A stretch of 60,421 nucleotides of DNA from positions 1 through 60,421 of the forward strand of contig PFUR01000007.1 in NCBI GenBank assembly GCA_002790195.1. The letters run 5' to 3'. Positions within the stretch are counted from its first letter, which is position 1, and each line of letters starts with the position of its first letter. The DNA is from Flavobacteriales bacterium CG_4_9_14_3_um_filter_40_17 (GTDB taxonomy: Bacteria; Bacteroidota; Bacteroidia; Flavobacteriales; Flavobacteriaceae). The position numbers and the translations under genes are program-made. Under the pieces are notes generated by a model that was given only the letters and a program-made list of their open reading frames with translations, had not been told where the DNA came from and ran no database searches. Shown here in pieces: positions 27,043-34,787 of this stretch.

Positions 27043-27230
27043 GTGGTTTGAAAACAGATTCTTTTTGGTAAAATTGGCCAACTTTCACATTAAAACTGTT
27101 TTTGGATTTTCATCAGCTTTTTGGATTTCATGAAAGACTGGTAGCTTTCAGTTTTGACATGGCCAAGCAGGTTGTTTAGGTTGCTTTGTGAAAAACAAAA
27201 CCCACAACTTTCGTCATGGGTTTCTATCTG

Positions 27231-27315
27231 CGGAGAAAGAGGGATTCGAACCCCCGGAGGTGTGACCCTCAACGGTTTTCAAGACCGCCGCATTCGACCG
27301 CTCTGCCATTTCTCC
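27231..27315 (-). tRNA. tRNA-Ser (TGA)
   Basis: 85-nt tRNA with 7-bp acceptor stem GGAGAAA/TTTCTCC, a discriminator G and the long variable arm of class II tRNAs. The anticodon loop CTTGAAA gives anticodon TGA, and the T-arm contains GGTTCGAATCC. CCA is not encoded. Confidence 0.95.
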
Positions 27316-27389
27316 ATGGAAGTCCTCAAAAATAAGTGTTCCCGGTGCGGTTTCAAAAAACGTAGTTAACTCGTTTTTTTTAGCGGTTG

Positions 27390-27397
27390 CAAATATA
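27390..27397 (-). promoter_or_regulatory. -7 element upstream of tRNA-Ser
   Basis: TATATTTG on the minus strand, an exact TAnnTTTG match, 74 bp upstream of the tRNA 5' end. The same sequence serves the tRNA-Lys operon at 37749-37756. Confidence 0.4.
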
Positions 27398-27494
27398 ATG
27401 ATGAAATTTGATTTAATGGGAATAAATTTTAAAGATTTTTTTCAAACGATTTGTTTTGATTTTTGATCTTCAATCTTTTCGTAAATGGTTTTAT

Positions 27495-27502
27495 TACCTT
27501 TG
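27495..27502 (+). promoter_or_regulatory. -7 element of the TauE/SafE-like gene
   Basis: TACCTTTG, exact TAnnTTTG, 15 bp before the ATG at 27518. It lies inside a longer reading frame that starts at 27485, and therefore favours the downstream ATG. Confidence 0.5.
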
Positions 27503-27517
27503 TCCAAATTTTTAGGA

Positions 27518-28270
27518 ATGAATGATTTGCTTTATCCGGTGATTCTCTTGCTGATAGGTGTTTTTGCGGGATTTATCAACACGATTGCAGGCGGGGCTTC
27601 ACTGGTAATTCTACCGGTTTTAATTTTTATGGGGCTTCCGCCCAATGTGGCAAATGGGACCAACCGGGTGGCAATTTTGGTACAAACTGTTTTTTCTGCC
27701 GCCGGGTTTAAAAGTAAACAAGTTAACACATTCCCCTTTAGCCTCTACGTTGGATTTGCAGCATTGATTGGCGCAGTCATCGGGGCACAATTGGCGGTTG
27801 ACATCCCTGAACTTATTTTTAACAGGACGCTTGCAGTCATCATGGTGCTGATTGTTTTCTTATTGATTTACAAACCAAAAATAAGCGTAGAAATCATCCA
27901 AGAAAGGACAAGCGGGCTTGCTTTGTGGATGAGTATTTTGGTGTTTTTTATTATTGGTATTTATGCCGGATTCTTGCAAGCCGGGGCGGGAATACTTATC
28001 ATATTGGCACTTAATTTTATCAATCGGTTTTCATTGGTAAAGACGAACGCGGCCAAGAGTATCGTCATTTTGATTTTGACCGTGGGTGCGTTGACAGTTT
28101 TTATTATCAATGGTGTTGTAAATTGGAAGTACGGGGTGCTTTTAGCGATAGGGAATGCCGGCGGAGCTTGGTTTTCAAGCCGTTGGTCTGTTCAAAAAGG
28201 CGATGGTGTGGTGCGGATTTTTCTCGTGGCCATGATTGTCGTCATGGCGGTAAAACTCTGGTTTTTCTGA
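27518..28270 (+). CDS. TauE/SafE-family permease
   Basis: Membrane protein of 250 residues with about eight hydrophobic helices in two repeats, as in TauE/SafE sulfite/organosulfonate exporters. The first repeat has GVFAGFINTIAGGASLVILPVLIFMGLPPNVANGTNRVAIL and the second IGIYAGFLQAGAGILIILALNFINRFSLVKTNAAKSIVILI. The substrate is unassigned; many members export sulfur anions or organic acids. The start at 27518 (MNDLLYPVILLL) is preferred over 27485 because a -7 promoter element lies between them. Confidence 0.88.
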   Translation: MNDLLYPVILLLIGVFAGFINTIAGGASLVILPVLIFMGLPPNVANGTNRVAILVQTVFSAAGFKSKQVNTFPFSLYVGFAALIGAVIGAQLAVDIPELIFNRTLAVIMVLIVFLLIYKPKISVEIIQERTSGLALWMSILVFFIIGIYAGFLQAGAGILIILALNFINRFSLVKTNAAKSIVILILTVGALTVFIINGVVNWKYGVLLAIGNAGGAWFSSRWSVQKGDGVVRIFLVAMIVVMAVKLWFF

Positions 28271-28303
28271 TAGAAGGTTTATGTTTTTAAATGATTCGAA
28301 AAT

Positions 28304-28825
28304 CTACAACAGTTTCTCGGCAATTTCCATCCAATTGTTGACGCGTTCGAAGCCTTCTTCGTGAATGTTGTGCGGTGATGTAAACATCAGCGATCGTCCT
28401 TGAAAAGGTTCTAAATTGAAGACTCGATCGTCAATCAAGATGTCGCCTGATAGAATGTGTTTATCCCCGCAAAGAATGCGTTTTTTCCAATGTATAAAGG
28501 GAAAGTGTTCATCTATCCATTGGTATTTTTCAATCAAAGACTTAGGGTGTTCCATAGCCGCCGATGCGATATAAACTTCATACTTCAACGAGAGTTCTTT
28601 CATGACGGATTGACTGTCTTTCATGGGTTTTAGCGCGCTGAAAAAACCTTCGAGTGTTGGGTGATTTTGGATGCTTTGTTGGCGATTTTCGGGTACACAC
28701 TGCCATACTTCGTGTCCCATGCAAAACTCTCTGGTGAGGTTTTCTTGATAGTCTTTGTTGTATCGGTCAATATGTGCTCCATAGGTGTCTGCGATTACCT
28801 CATCCATGTCCACAAAAAGTGTCAT
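28304..28825 (-). CDS. 5'(3')-deoxyribonucleotidase (HAD superfamily)
   Basis: Protein of 173 residues. It has the HAD catalytic motif FVDMDEVIADTYG at the N-terminus (nucleophile Asp at residue 6), LEGFFSALKPMKDSQSVMKELS, motif II in YIASAAMEHPKSLIEKYQW and motif III DILIDDRVFNLEPF. These match the NT5C family, which dephosphorylates deoxyribonucleoside monophosphates and helps balance dNTP pools. It stands alone, divergent from yebC. Confidence 0.9.
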   Translation of the reverse strand: MTLFVDMDEVIADTYGAHIDRYNKDYQENLTREFCMGHEVWQCVPENRQQSIQNHPTLEGFFSALKPMKDSQSVMKELSLKYEVYIASAAMEHPKSLIEKYQWIDEHFPFIHWKKRILCGDKHILSGDILIDDRVFNLEPFQGRSLMFTSPHNIHEEGFERVNNWMEIAEKLL

Positions 28826-28949
28826 CTTTTTTACTTTTTTGCGAAGTAAGAAAAAAGTTTTGACTATTGAAAAAATCTCAAAAGATTTGAGTCAGAAATT
28901 AATAATAAAATGCTTTAAAAATGGTTAGAACGATTCACATCTATTTTTA

Positions 28950-28957
28950 TAAATTTG
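28950..28957 (+). promoter_or_regulatory. -7 promoter element of yebC
   Basis: TAAATTTG, exact TAnnTTTG, 23 bp upstream of the yebC ATG. Confidence 0.45.
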
Positions 28958-28979
28958 TGGGCTGTAAATTTATTTAACT

Positions 28980-29696
28980 ATGGGAAGAGCTTTTGAATTT
29001 AGGAAAGCAAGAAAAATGAAACGTTGGGCAAATATGTCCCGTACTTTTACGCGTATTGGAAAAGACATTGCCATCTCTGTCAAGGAAAATGGCCCGCATC
29101 CCGAATCGAATGCGAAACTTCGTGCGGCGATTCAAAATGCAAAAGCGGCCAACATGCCGAAAGAAAATATTGAAAGAGCCATCAAGAAAGCATCCGAAAA
29201 AGATTCTGCTAATTACAAAGAAGTCCTATTTGAAGGATATGCGCCACACGGAATCGCTGTTTTGGTAGAAACGGCAACCGACAACAACAACCGAACGGTG
29301 GCTAACATCCGTAGTTATTTTAATAAATATGGTGGAAGTTTGGGTACTTCGGGCTCTGTCGAGTTTATGTTTGAACACAAATGCCATTTCAAAGTACCTT
29401 CAACCGGGTTAGATCCTGAGGAATTGGAATTGGAACTCATCGATTTTGGCGCTGAAGAAGTGTTTGTGGAGGAGGAAAGTATTCTTATCTATGCAACTTT
29501 TGAGAATTACGGTTCTATCCAAAAAGAATTAGAAAATCGAAAGATTGAGATAATCTCCTCTGCCTTTGAGCGGATACCGACGATAACCAAAAAACTTTCC
29601 GAAAGTGAAGTTGCCGATGTCGAAAAGTTGTTGGAAAAATTGGAAGAGGATGACGACGTTCAGAATGTGTATCACACGATGGAAGATGGCGAATAA
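28980..29696 (+). CDS. yebC: YebC/PmpR-family protein (TACO1 homologue)
   Basis: Protein of 238 residues of the universal YebC family. N-terminus MGRAFEFRKARKMKRWANMSRTFTRIGKDI, central NAKLRAAIQNAKAANMPKENIERAIKKAS, then FEGYAPHGIAVLVETATDNNNRTVANIRSYFNKYGGSLGTSGSVEFMFEH. This is the conserved core of the family. Members act as transcription regulators or, as TACO1 and recent bacterial data suggest, as ribosome-associated factors that relieve stalling at proline stretches. The family cannot be split into these roles by eye. Acidic C-terminal tail (EEDDDV). Confidence 0.95.
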   Translation: MGRAFEFRKARKMKRWANMSRTFTRIGKDIAISVKENGPHPESNAKLRAAIQNAKAANMPKENIERAIKKASEKDSANYKEVLFEGYAPHGIAVLVETATDNNNRTVANIRSYFNKYGGSLGTSGSVEFMFEHKCHFKVPSTGLDPEELELELIDFGAEEVFVEEESILIYATFENYGSIQKELENRKIEIISSAFERIPTITKKLSESEVADVEKLLEKLEEDDDVQNVYHTMEDGE

Positions 29697-29698
29697 TC

Positions 29699-31234
29699 TT
29701 ATCCCAACCACCCTTCCCTGTCTAAGCTTCTGTATTGAATAGCCTCTGCAATGTGTGTGCTGCTGATGTCATTGGTTTGTTCCAAATCGGCGATGGTTCT
29801 GGCTACTTTTAAAATCCGGTCGTAGGCTCTGGCCGATAAATTTAATCGTTCCATGGCGGTTTTGAGCAACTGTTTGGAAACCTCATCCAATACGCAAAAT
29901 TTACGGATGTGCTTGGTGCTCATTTGAGCGTTGTAATGCACATTTCCGATGGTTTCAAACCGGGTAGTCTGTATCTTTCTGGCTTCAATCACTCGTTTTC
30001 TTATCTCAACACTGCTCTCTCCTTTCCTGTCTTCAGATAATTTTTCAAAGGGAACAGGTGTTACTTCGATGTGTATGTCAATCCGGTCTAACAGCGGGCC
30101 AGAAATCTTACTCATATAGCGTTGCATCTCGTTTTGAGACGAAGTAACCGGCGAACCGGGCTCGTTAAAATATCCGCTCGGGGACGGATTCATACTGGCG
30201 ACCAACATAAAACTACTCGGGTAGGTCACCGTAAATCTGGCTCTCGAAATGGTCACATCCCGGTCTTCGAGCGGTTGCCGCATCACTTCCAACACGCCAC
30301 GTTTGAATTCGGGTAGCTCGTCTAAAAACAACACGCCGTTGTGTGCCAAAGAGATTTCGCCGGGTTGAGGAAAAGTCCCGCCACCTACGAGAGCCACGTC
30401 CGAAATGGTGTGATGAGGGCTCCTGAATGGGCGTTGGGTCAAAATCCCGGTGTCTTTAACTTTTCCGGCAACGGAGTGTATTTTTGTGGTTTCGAGTGCT
30501 TCTTCCAACGTCATAGGTGGAAGTATGCTCGGCAGACGTTTGGCCAACATTGTTTTTCCGGCACCGGGTGGACCTATAAGGATGATGTTGTGGCCTCCGG
30601 CGGCAGCGATTTCCATGCAGCGTTTGATAGACTCCTGCCCGCGGACATCCGAAAAGTCGTGTTCCGGGTAATCGAGGTTTTTATAGAAGGCTTCTTTTAC
30701 GTCGATAACGGTGGGTTGAAGCTCCGATTTGCCTTCAAAAAAATTGATAACTTCCAAAATATTTTCCACGCCATACACATCCAATCCGTTGACGATGGCG
30801 GCTTCGTCTTTGTTTTGTACCGGAAGGATAAACCCTTTGAAGCCTTTTTCTTTGGCATTAATAGCGATAGGCAATGCACCACGGATGGGTTGCAGGCTGC
30901 CATCGAGCGAGAGTTCACCCATGATGAGGTAATCTTCAATGTGTTCATTTTTGATTTGCCCGGAAGCAGCCAAAATACCGATGGCCAAGGTCAAGTCGTA
31001 AGCCGAGCCTTCTTTGCGCAAATCAGCGGGAGCCATGTTGATGGTGATTTTTTTTCCGGGGATGTTGTAACCATTGTTTTTAAGAGCAGCAGCAATGCGG
31101 AAATTGCTTTCTTTGACCGCGTTGTCAGGCAAGCCGACCAAATGATAACCTACTCCTTTGTCCACGTTCACTTCTACGGTGATGGTGGTGGCTTCCACAC
31201 CAAAAACTGCACTTCCGTAAACTTTTACCAGCAT
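29699..31234 (-). CDS. comM: YifB/ComM-family Mg-chelatase-like AAA ATPase
   Basis: Protein of 511 residues. An N-terminal ChlI/Lon-protease-like domain (VFGVEATTITVEVNVDKGVGYHLVGLPDNAVKES) is followed by the AAA+ Mg-chelatase core with Walker A IGPPGAGKTMLAKRLPSILPPM, HHTISDVALVGGG, Walker B VLFLDELPEF and sensor region ASMNPSPSGYF. The C-terminus ends IADLEQTNDISSTHIAEAIQYRSLDR. ComM is a hexameric helicase that drives branch migration of integrating DNA in natural transformation. Many non-competent bacteria keep it as a general recombination factor. It converges with yebC, 2 bp apart. Confidence 0.93.
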   Translation of the reverse strand: MLVKVYGSAVFGVEATTITVEVNVDKGVGYHLVGLPDNAVKESNFRIAAALKNNGYNIPGKKITINMAPADLRKEGSAYDLTLAIGILAASGQIKNEHIEDYLIMGELSLDGSLQPIRGALPIAINAKEKGFKGFILPVQNKDEAAIVNGLDVYGVENILEVINFFEGKSELQPTVIDVKEAFYKNLDYPEHDFSDVRGQESIKRCMEIAAAGGHNIILIGPPGAGKTMLAKRLPSILPPMTLEEALETTKIHSVAGKVKDTGILTQRPFRSPHHTISDVALVGGGTFPQPGEISLAHNGVLFLDELPEFKRGVLEVMRQPLEDRDVTISRARFTVTYPSSFMLVASMNPSPSGYFNEPGSPVTSSQNEMQRYMSKISGPLLDRIDIHIEVTPVPFEKLSEDRKGESSVEIRKRVIEARKIQTTRFETIGNVHYNAQMSTKHIRKFCVLDEVSKQLLKTAMERLNLSARAYDRILKVARTIADLEQTNDISSTHIAEAIQYRSLDREGWLG

Positions 31235-31311
31235 AAGGGTTTATTTATGCTAAAAATACAAAAAAAAGTACGCAAGTGATTTTTTTAACAAAAAGGATTG
31301 TGTAAAAGGGT

Positions 31312-31737
31312 TTAAGAAAAATAAAGCTTCAAATCTTTTAAAATCGCGTGATAAACCGGATTGCAGAATGCAGCAACATCTCCTTCTTTAGCCGATTTCC
31401 ATCGGGAAGTCCACAACACGAAAGCAGTATCGTTATCGGAAACCGAAAAAACCCTAACCTCGCCAACATATCCCTCTACATTGTCTTTGGAAACTACTGC
31501 CGGGCCATTGTCGATGCTGTATGTGAATGTTTTTTCTTTTTCGTCAATAGACAACAAGGTCTCGTGAAAAGCGTCATTCAATACTCTTTTTGCGCCTACT
31601 TCGTTGCCTTTTTTACTGCCGACAACAGCCACTTTTTGAACCACATTTTTACACCAACTCAAATCATGGAAATTTTTGATGGTTTCCCAAACTTTCTCTG
31701 CCGGAGCATTGACGACGGCTGAATTGTAACATCCCAT
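31312..31737 (-). CDS. SRPBCC (START-like) family protein
   Basis: Protein of 141 residues with the helix-grip fold pattern of the polyketide cyclase/Bet v1 superfamily: NAPAEKVWETIKNFHDLSWCKNVVQKVAVVGSKKGNEVGAKRVLND and the C-terminal helix PVYHAILKDLKLYFS. These proteins bind hydrophobic ligands; no function can be assigned. It lies 77 bp upstream of comM on the same strand and may be transcribed with it. Confidence 0.82.
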   Translation of the reverse strand: MGCYNSAVVNAPAEKVWETIKNFHDLSWCKNVVQKVAVVGSKKGNEVGAKRVLNDAFHETLLSIDEKEKTFTYSIDNGPAVVSKDNVEGYVGEVRVFSVSDNDTAFVLWTSRWKSAKEGDVAAFCNPVYHAILKDLKLYFS

Positions 31738-32005
31738 TTTTTTGTGTTTTTAAAAATTAATAATTTTTTTGAACCTGACCATGCTGAAACAGTCGATGAT
31801 TTCAGAATGAAAAAGCTGTCCTAAATTAGATTAATATATTTTTCACAGTATCAAACTTAATAAAGAATTCTGAAATTTTGGTTTCATTTTTCTATTAATT
31901 TAGATTGTTTTTCGTTAAAATAATTGACATTTTACAATTTCCCCATTAGCCCATACTATTTGTTTTAACATAAAAAATTATCAATCGATTTTTAATAACA
32001 GATAG

Positions 32006-32206
32006 CTACTTGGTTTTCTCTTCACAGTCTTGGTATTGGTCGGGAGTACGTCCACAAAAACCGCAAGCTTCACCTTCTTTGTTCAAAAAGGGGCTTTGGC
32101 TGGCACAGGTGCCGGAAAACTTACCGTCTTTTTTAGCCCAAATTTTGATTGCGATTCCGGCAAAAGCCAGACCCAATAGTGCGATGGTTATGAGAAATAA
32201 TAGCAT
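32006..32206 (-). CDS. Small Cys-rich membrane-anchored protein
   Basis: Protein of 66 residues: an N-terminal hydrophobic helix (about residues 1-24) followed by a basic patch (KIWAKKDGK) and a Cys-containing tail with the Cys pattern CASQ...EACGFCGRTPDQYQDCEE (four Cys). A perfect -7 element 25 bp before the ATG supports it as a real gene. I recognise the pattern from small uncharacterised Bacteroidetes proteins called membrane or secreted protein; the Cys could bind a metal or form disulfides. Function unknown. Confidence 0.7.
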   Translation of the reverse strand: MLLFLITIALLGLAFAGIAIKIWAKKDGKFSGTCASQSPFLNKEGEACGFCGRTPDQYQDCEEKTK

Positions 32207-32230
32207 GATGTTTTTACTTTAAGACAGTTG

Positions 32231-32238
32231 CAAAGGTA
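32231..32238 (-). promoter_or_regulatory. -7 element of the small Cys-rich gene
   Basis: TACCTTTG on the minus strand, exact TAnnTTTG, 24 bp upstream of the ATG at 32206. Confidence 0.45.
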
Positions 32239-32290
32239 TGAAAACACATTGGTATTTGCGGTTTTTTAACGAATTGCTAACGGTGATGTT

Positions 32291-32322
32291 TTTGTGGGTT
32301 CAATTCAATTGTTGTATCTTTA
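32291..32322 (+). promoter_or_regulatory. Promoter of the zinc alcohol dehydrogenase
   Basis: TTTG (32291-32294), then 20 bp, then TATCTTTA (32315-32322), one mismatch from TAnnTTTG. It lies 20 bp before the ATG. Both -33 and -7 parts are recognisable. Confidence 0.45.
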
Positions 32323-32342
32323 AATGAAATAAAAACAGTATC

Positions 32343-33395
32343 ATGAAAAACGTAAAAGCATATGGTGCCAAGAGTGCCGAATCAAAATTAGACAACCTGA
32401 TTATCAAGCGCCACGAACCTGATTCAGGAGATGTAGAGATAGAAATTCTTTACTGTGGAGTCTGTCATTCGGATATTCATACCGTTCGAAATGAATGGGG
32501 AGGAAGTACAGTTTATCCGGTTGTTCCCGGACATGAAATTGTCGGAAAAGTCACACGCATCGGTAATAAAGTAAGCAAGTTTAAGGTCGGCGAGACGGTT
32601 GGTGTCGGCTGTTTTGTCGATTCATGCGGAAATTGCGACAACTGCAAAAACGGTTATGAACAATATTGCCTGGAAGGTGTGACAGCCACTTACAATTCGT
32701 TGACACGCGATGGCAAAGAAATTACAAAAGGTGGTTATTCAACGCACATTGTTGTTCGGGAAGATTTTGTTTTGCATGTTTCAGACAAATTGCCGCTACA
32801 CGCGGTTGCTCCTCTGCTTTGTGCAGGAATCACTACCTATTCTCCACTGCGTCATTGGGGAGTAAAAAAAGGACACAAATTAGCTGTAGTGGGATTGGGA
32901 GGATTGGGTCACATGGCCGTCAAACTCGGTGCATCGATGGGTGCGGAGGTAACCATGCTGAGCCGTTCGCCGGAAAAACAAAAAGACGCTGATGACTTGG
33001 GGGCACATCATTTTGAACTCACTTCCAATCCGGAAAACATGAAAAAAATGGCGGGGAGTTTTGATTTTATCATCGACACTGTTTCAGCCAAACACGACTA
33101 CAATGACTATTTACAATTGTTGAAAACCAACGGTGTCATGATTGTTTTGGGGGTTCCGCCCGAACCGAGTAATGTGCATGCTTTCAACTTGATTTTCGGT
33201 AGAAAATCGATTGCAGGCTCGTTGGTTGGAGGCATCGCCGAAACTCAAGAAATGCTCGATTATTGTGCCAAACACAACATTGTTTCGGATGTGGAAGTAA
33301 TTGATATCGACTATATCAACGATGCTTACGAACGCACCATTAAAGGAGACGTACACTATCGGTTTGTCATTGACATGGCTTCGTTGAAAAAATAG
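32343..33395 (+). CDS. Zinc-dependent NAD(P) alcohol dehydrogenase (YahK-like)
   Basis: Medium-chain dehydrogenase of 350 residues. Catalytic zinc ligands are in CGVCHSDIHTVRNEWG and VPGHEIVG. The structural zinc site is CGNCDNCKNGYEQYC, with the usual four Cys. The nucleotide-binding loop GLGGLGHMAVKLGASMGAEVTMLSRS favours NADPH (Ser/Arg after the second strand). Overall it matches the cinnamyl-alcohol-dehydrogenase/YahK group that reduces aldehydes. It stands alone behind its own promoter and is followed by a bidirectional terminator shared with crtZ. Confidence 0.93.
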   Translation: MKNVKAYGAKSAESKLDNLIIKRHEPDSGDVEIEILYCGVCHSDIHTVRNEWGGSTVYPVVPGHEIVGKVTRIGNKVSKFKVGETVGVGCFVDSCGNCDNCKNGYEQYCLEGVTATYNSLTRDGKEITKGGYSTHIVVREDFVLHVSDKLPLHAVAPLLCAGITTYSPLRHWGVKKGHKLAVVGLGGLGHMAVKLGASMGAEVTMLSRSPEKQKDADDLGAHHFELTSNPENMKKMAGSFDFIIDTVSAKHDYNDYLQLLKTNGVMIVLGVPPEPSNVHAFNLIFGRKSIAGSLVGGIAETQEMLDYCAKHNIVSDVEVIDIDYINDAYERTIKGDVHYRFVIDMASLKK

Positions 33396-33423
33396 TCGTT
33401 TTTTTTAAAGTTTACTGTACACT

Positions 33424-33455
33424 TAAAAAACCGATGCATAATCGGTTTTTTTTAT
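33424..33455. terminator. Bidirectional terminator between adh and crtZ
   Basis: AAAAAACCGAT, loop GCATA, ATCGGTTTTTTTT. The stem pairs AAAAACCGAT with ATCGGTTTTT and is flanked by A- and T-runs, so it can stop transcription from both sides. Confidence 0.85.
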
Positions 33456-33464
33456 TGAAATAAA

Positions 33465-33917
33465 TCAGTAGCTTTTAAAATATTTGAAGGGTACAAACAA
33501 CATTCCAAAACATTCTCCTTGCTCTTTACCTAAATGTTTGTGATGAATTTTATGGGCTCTTCGAATTCCTCGTGCATACCAATTGTCTGCATTTCTAAAC
33601 AATTTGAATCGCTGGTGGATAAAAATATCGTGAACCAAAAAGTAAGTTAGCCCATACGCGAAAATTCCCAATCCGATAGGCAAGCCCATCCACAAATAGC
33701 CAAAGTGCCAAAGGGAAATAAAAGTCATACTTACAACAGCGTAGAAGATAAAAAACACATCGTTTCGCTCGAACCATGAGTTGTGGTCTTTGCGATGATG
33801 GTCACTGTGTAGCGACCAAAGGAAACCGTGCATAACGAACTTGTGTGTAAACCAAGCCATGAACTCCATGAGACAAAAAGTAAGTAGAAATACGGCTATC
33901 CAGATTAGAGCAAACAT
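33465..33917 (-). CDS. crtZ: Beta-carotene hydroxylase CrtZ
   Basis: Membrane di-iron hydroxylase of 150 residues in the fatty-acid-hydroxylase superfamily. The His clusters that bind iron are visible: HKFVMHG, HSDHHRKDH, HDIFIHQRF and HKIHHKHLGKEQGECFGML. There are about three to four hydrophobic helices. CrtZ adds hydroxyl groups to the beta-ionone rings of beta-carotene to give zeaxanthin. It is the last gene of the crtI-crtB-crtZ operon, 23 bp after crtB. It implies that a beta-cyclised carotenoid is made, although no lycopene cyclase is in the window. Confidence 0.92.
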   Translation of the reverse strand: MFALIWIAVFLLTFCLMEFMAWFTHKFVMHGFLWSLHSDHHRKDHNSWFERNDVFFIFYAVVSMTFISLWHFGYLWMGLPIGLGIFAYGLTYFLVHDIFIHQRFKLFRNADNWYARGIRRAHKIHHKHLGKEQGECFGMLFVPFKYFKSY

Positions 33918-33940
33918 CTTGTAAGGATTTTTTTGTAAAA

Positions 33941-34780
33941 TTATAAAATATTCAAACGGTATCGCATATAACTTTGTGCAAGCAAACCAAACTTTTCATA
34001 ATTTGGCACTCGGATTCGCGTGTTTTTGATTTCGACAGAAGGAGTTTTTTTTAATTTTTTCAAAAGACTGAGATAGTAAACATAAGCTGTGTACACTCCC
34101 AAACGAGCTTCAACGGGAAGTCTGATGATGCCCTGATATGCTTGTTTGAAGTCTATTTCGATTTCTTCAATGAGTTTTAATTTCGATTTTTCATCCAGTT
34201 CATCTAGATTGACTCCCGGAAAATAGGAACGGTTTAGTAGGTCGTGATCGGCTTTTAAATCCCGCAAAAAATTTACTTTTTGAAATGCCGAACCAAGCTT
34301 GACCGCTTGCTCCTTTAGCTGGTCATACCTATTCGCATCACCATTTACAAATACTTTCAAGCACATCAAACCGACTACATCTGCTGAACCATAAATGTAT
34401 TCTTGATATTCCTGCTGAGTTTTGTAAACACTTTTGCGCAAATCTAATCGCATGCTGTGCATGAAAGACTTGACGGTTTCAAATTCGAGTTTGTACTTGT
34501 GATAGGTATGCTGAAATGCATTTAAAACAGGATTTAAACTTACCTTTTTGTTTAAGGCATCGTAAAGTTGGTTTTCAAAATCATTAAAAAGATCTTCTTG
34601 TTGGTAACCCTGAAAAGAATCTACGATTTCATCAGCCAATCGGACAAATCCATAGATATTGTAAATATCTTGCCGAATACTTGAAGCCAACAAACGGGAA
34701 GCTACTGAAAAAGAGGTACTGTAAGTTTTAGTTACTTGGTAGCTAAAGGAGAACGAAACCTGGTCGAAGAGTGCTTTCAT
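33941..34780 (-). CDS. crtB: Phytoene synthase CrtB
   Basis: Squalene/phytoene synthase family protein of 279 residues that joins two geranylgeranyl diphosphates into phytoene. The first Asp-rich motif is RLADEIVD (DEIVD) and the second is FQKVNFLRDLKADHD. SVASRLLASSIRQDIYNIYGFVRLAD, YGSADVVGLMCLKVF and RSYFPGVNLDEL are also typical. It starts 7 bp after crtI. The C-terminus (YLSLLKKLKK...RIRVPNYEKFGLLAQSYMR) is the usual Bacteroidetes form. Confidence 0.94.
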   Translation of the reverse strand: MKALFDQVSFSFSYQVTKTYSTSFSVASRLLASSIRQDIYNIYGFVRLADEIVDSFQGYQQEDLFNDFENQLYDALNKKVSLNPVLNAFQHTYHKYKLEFETVKSFMHSMRLDLRKSVYKTQQEYQEYIYGSADVVGLMCLKVFVNGDANRYDQLKEQAVKLGSAFQKVNFLRDLKADHDLLNRSYFPGVNLDELDEKSKLKLIEEIEIDFKQAYQGIIRLPVEARLGVYTAYVYYLSLLKKLKKTPSVEIKNTRIRVPNYEKFGLLAQSYMRYRLNIL

Positions 34781-34787
34781 GATTTTT

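Noticed and set aside
30341-31279. 312-codon open frame on the strand opposite comM
   Set aside because: It lies wholly antisense to a well-conserved AAA ATPase gene and encodes no recognisable domain; its length follows from the codon bias of comM.
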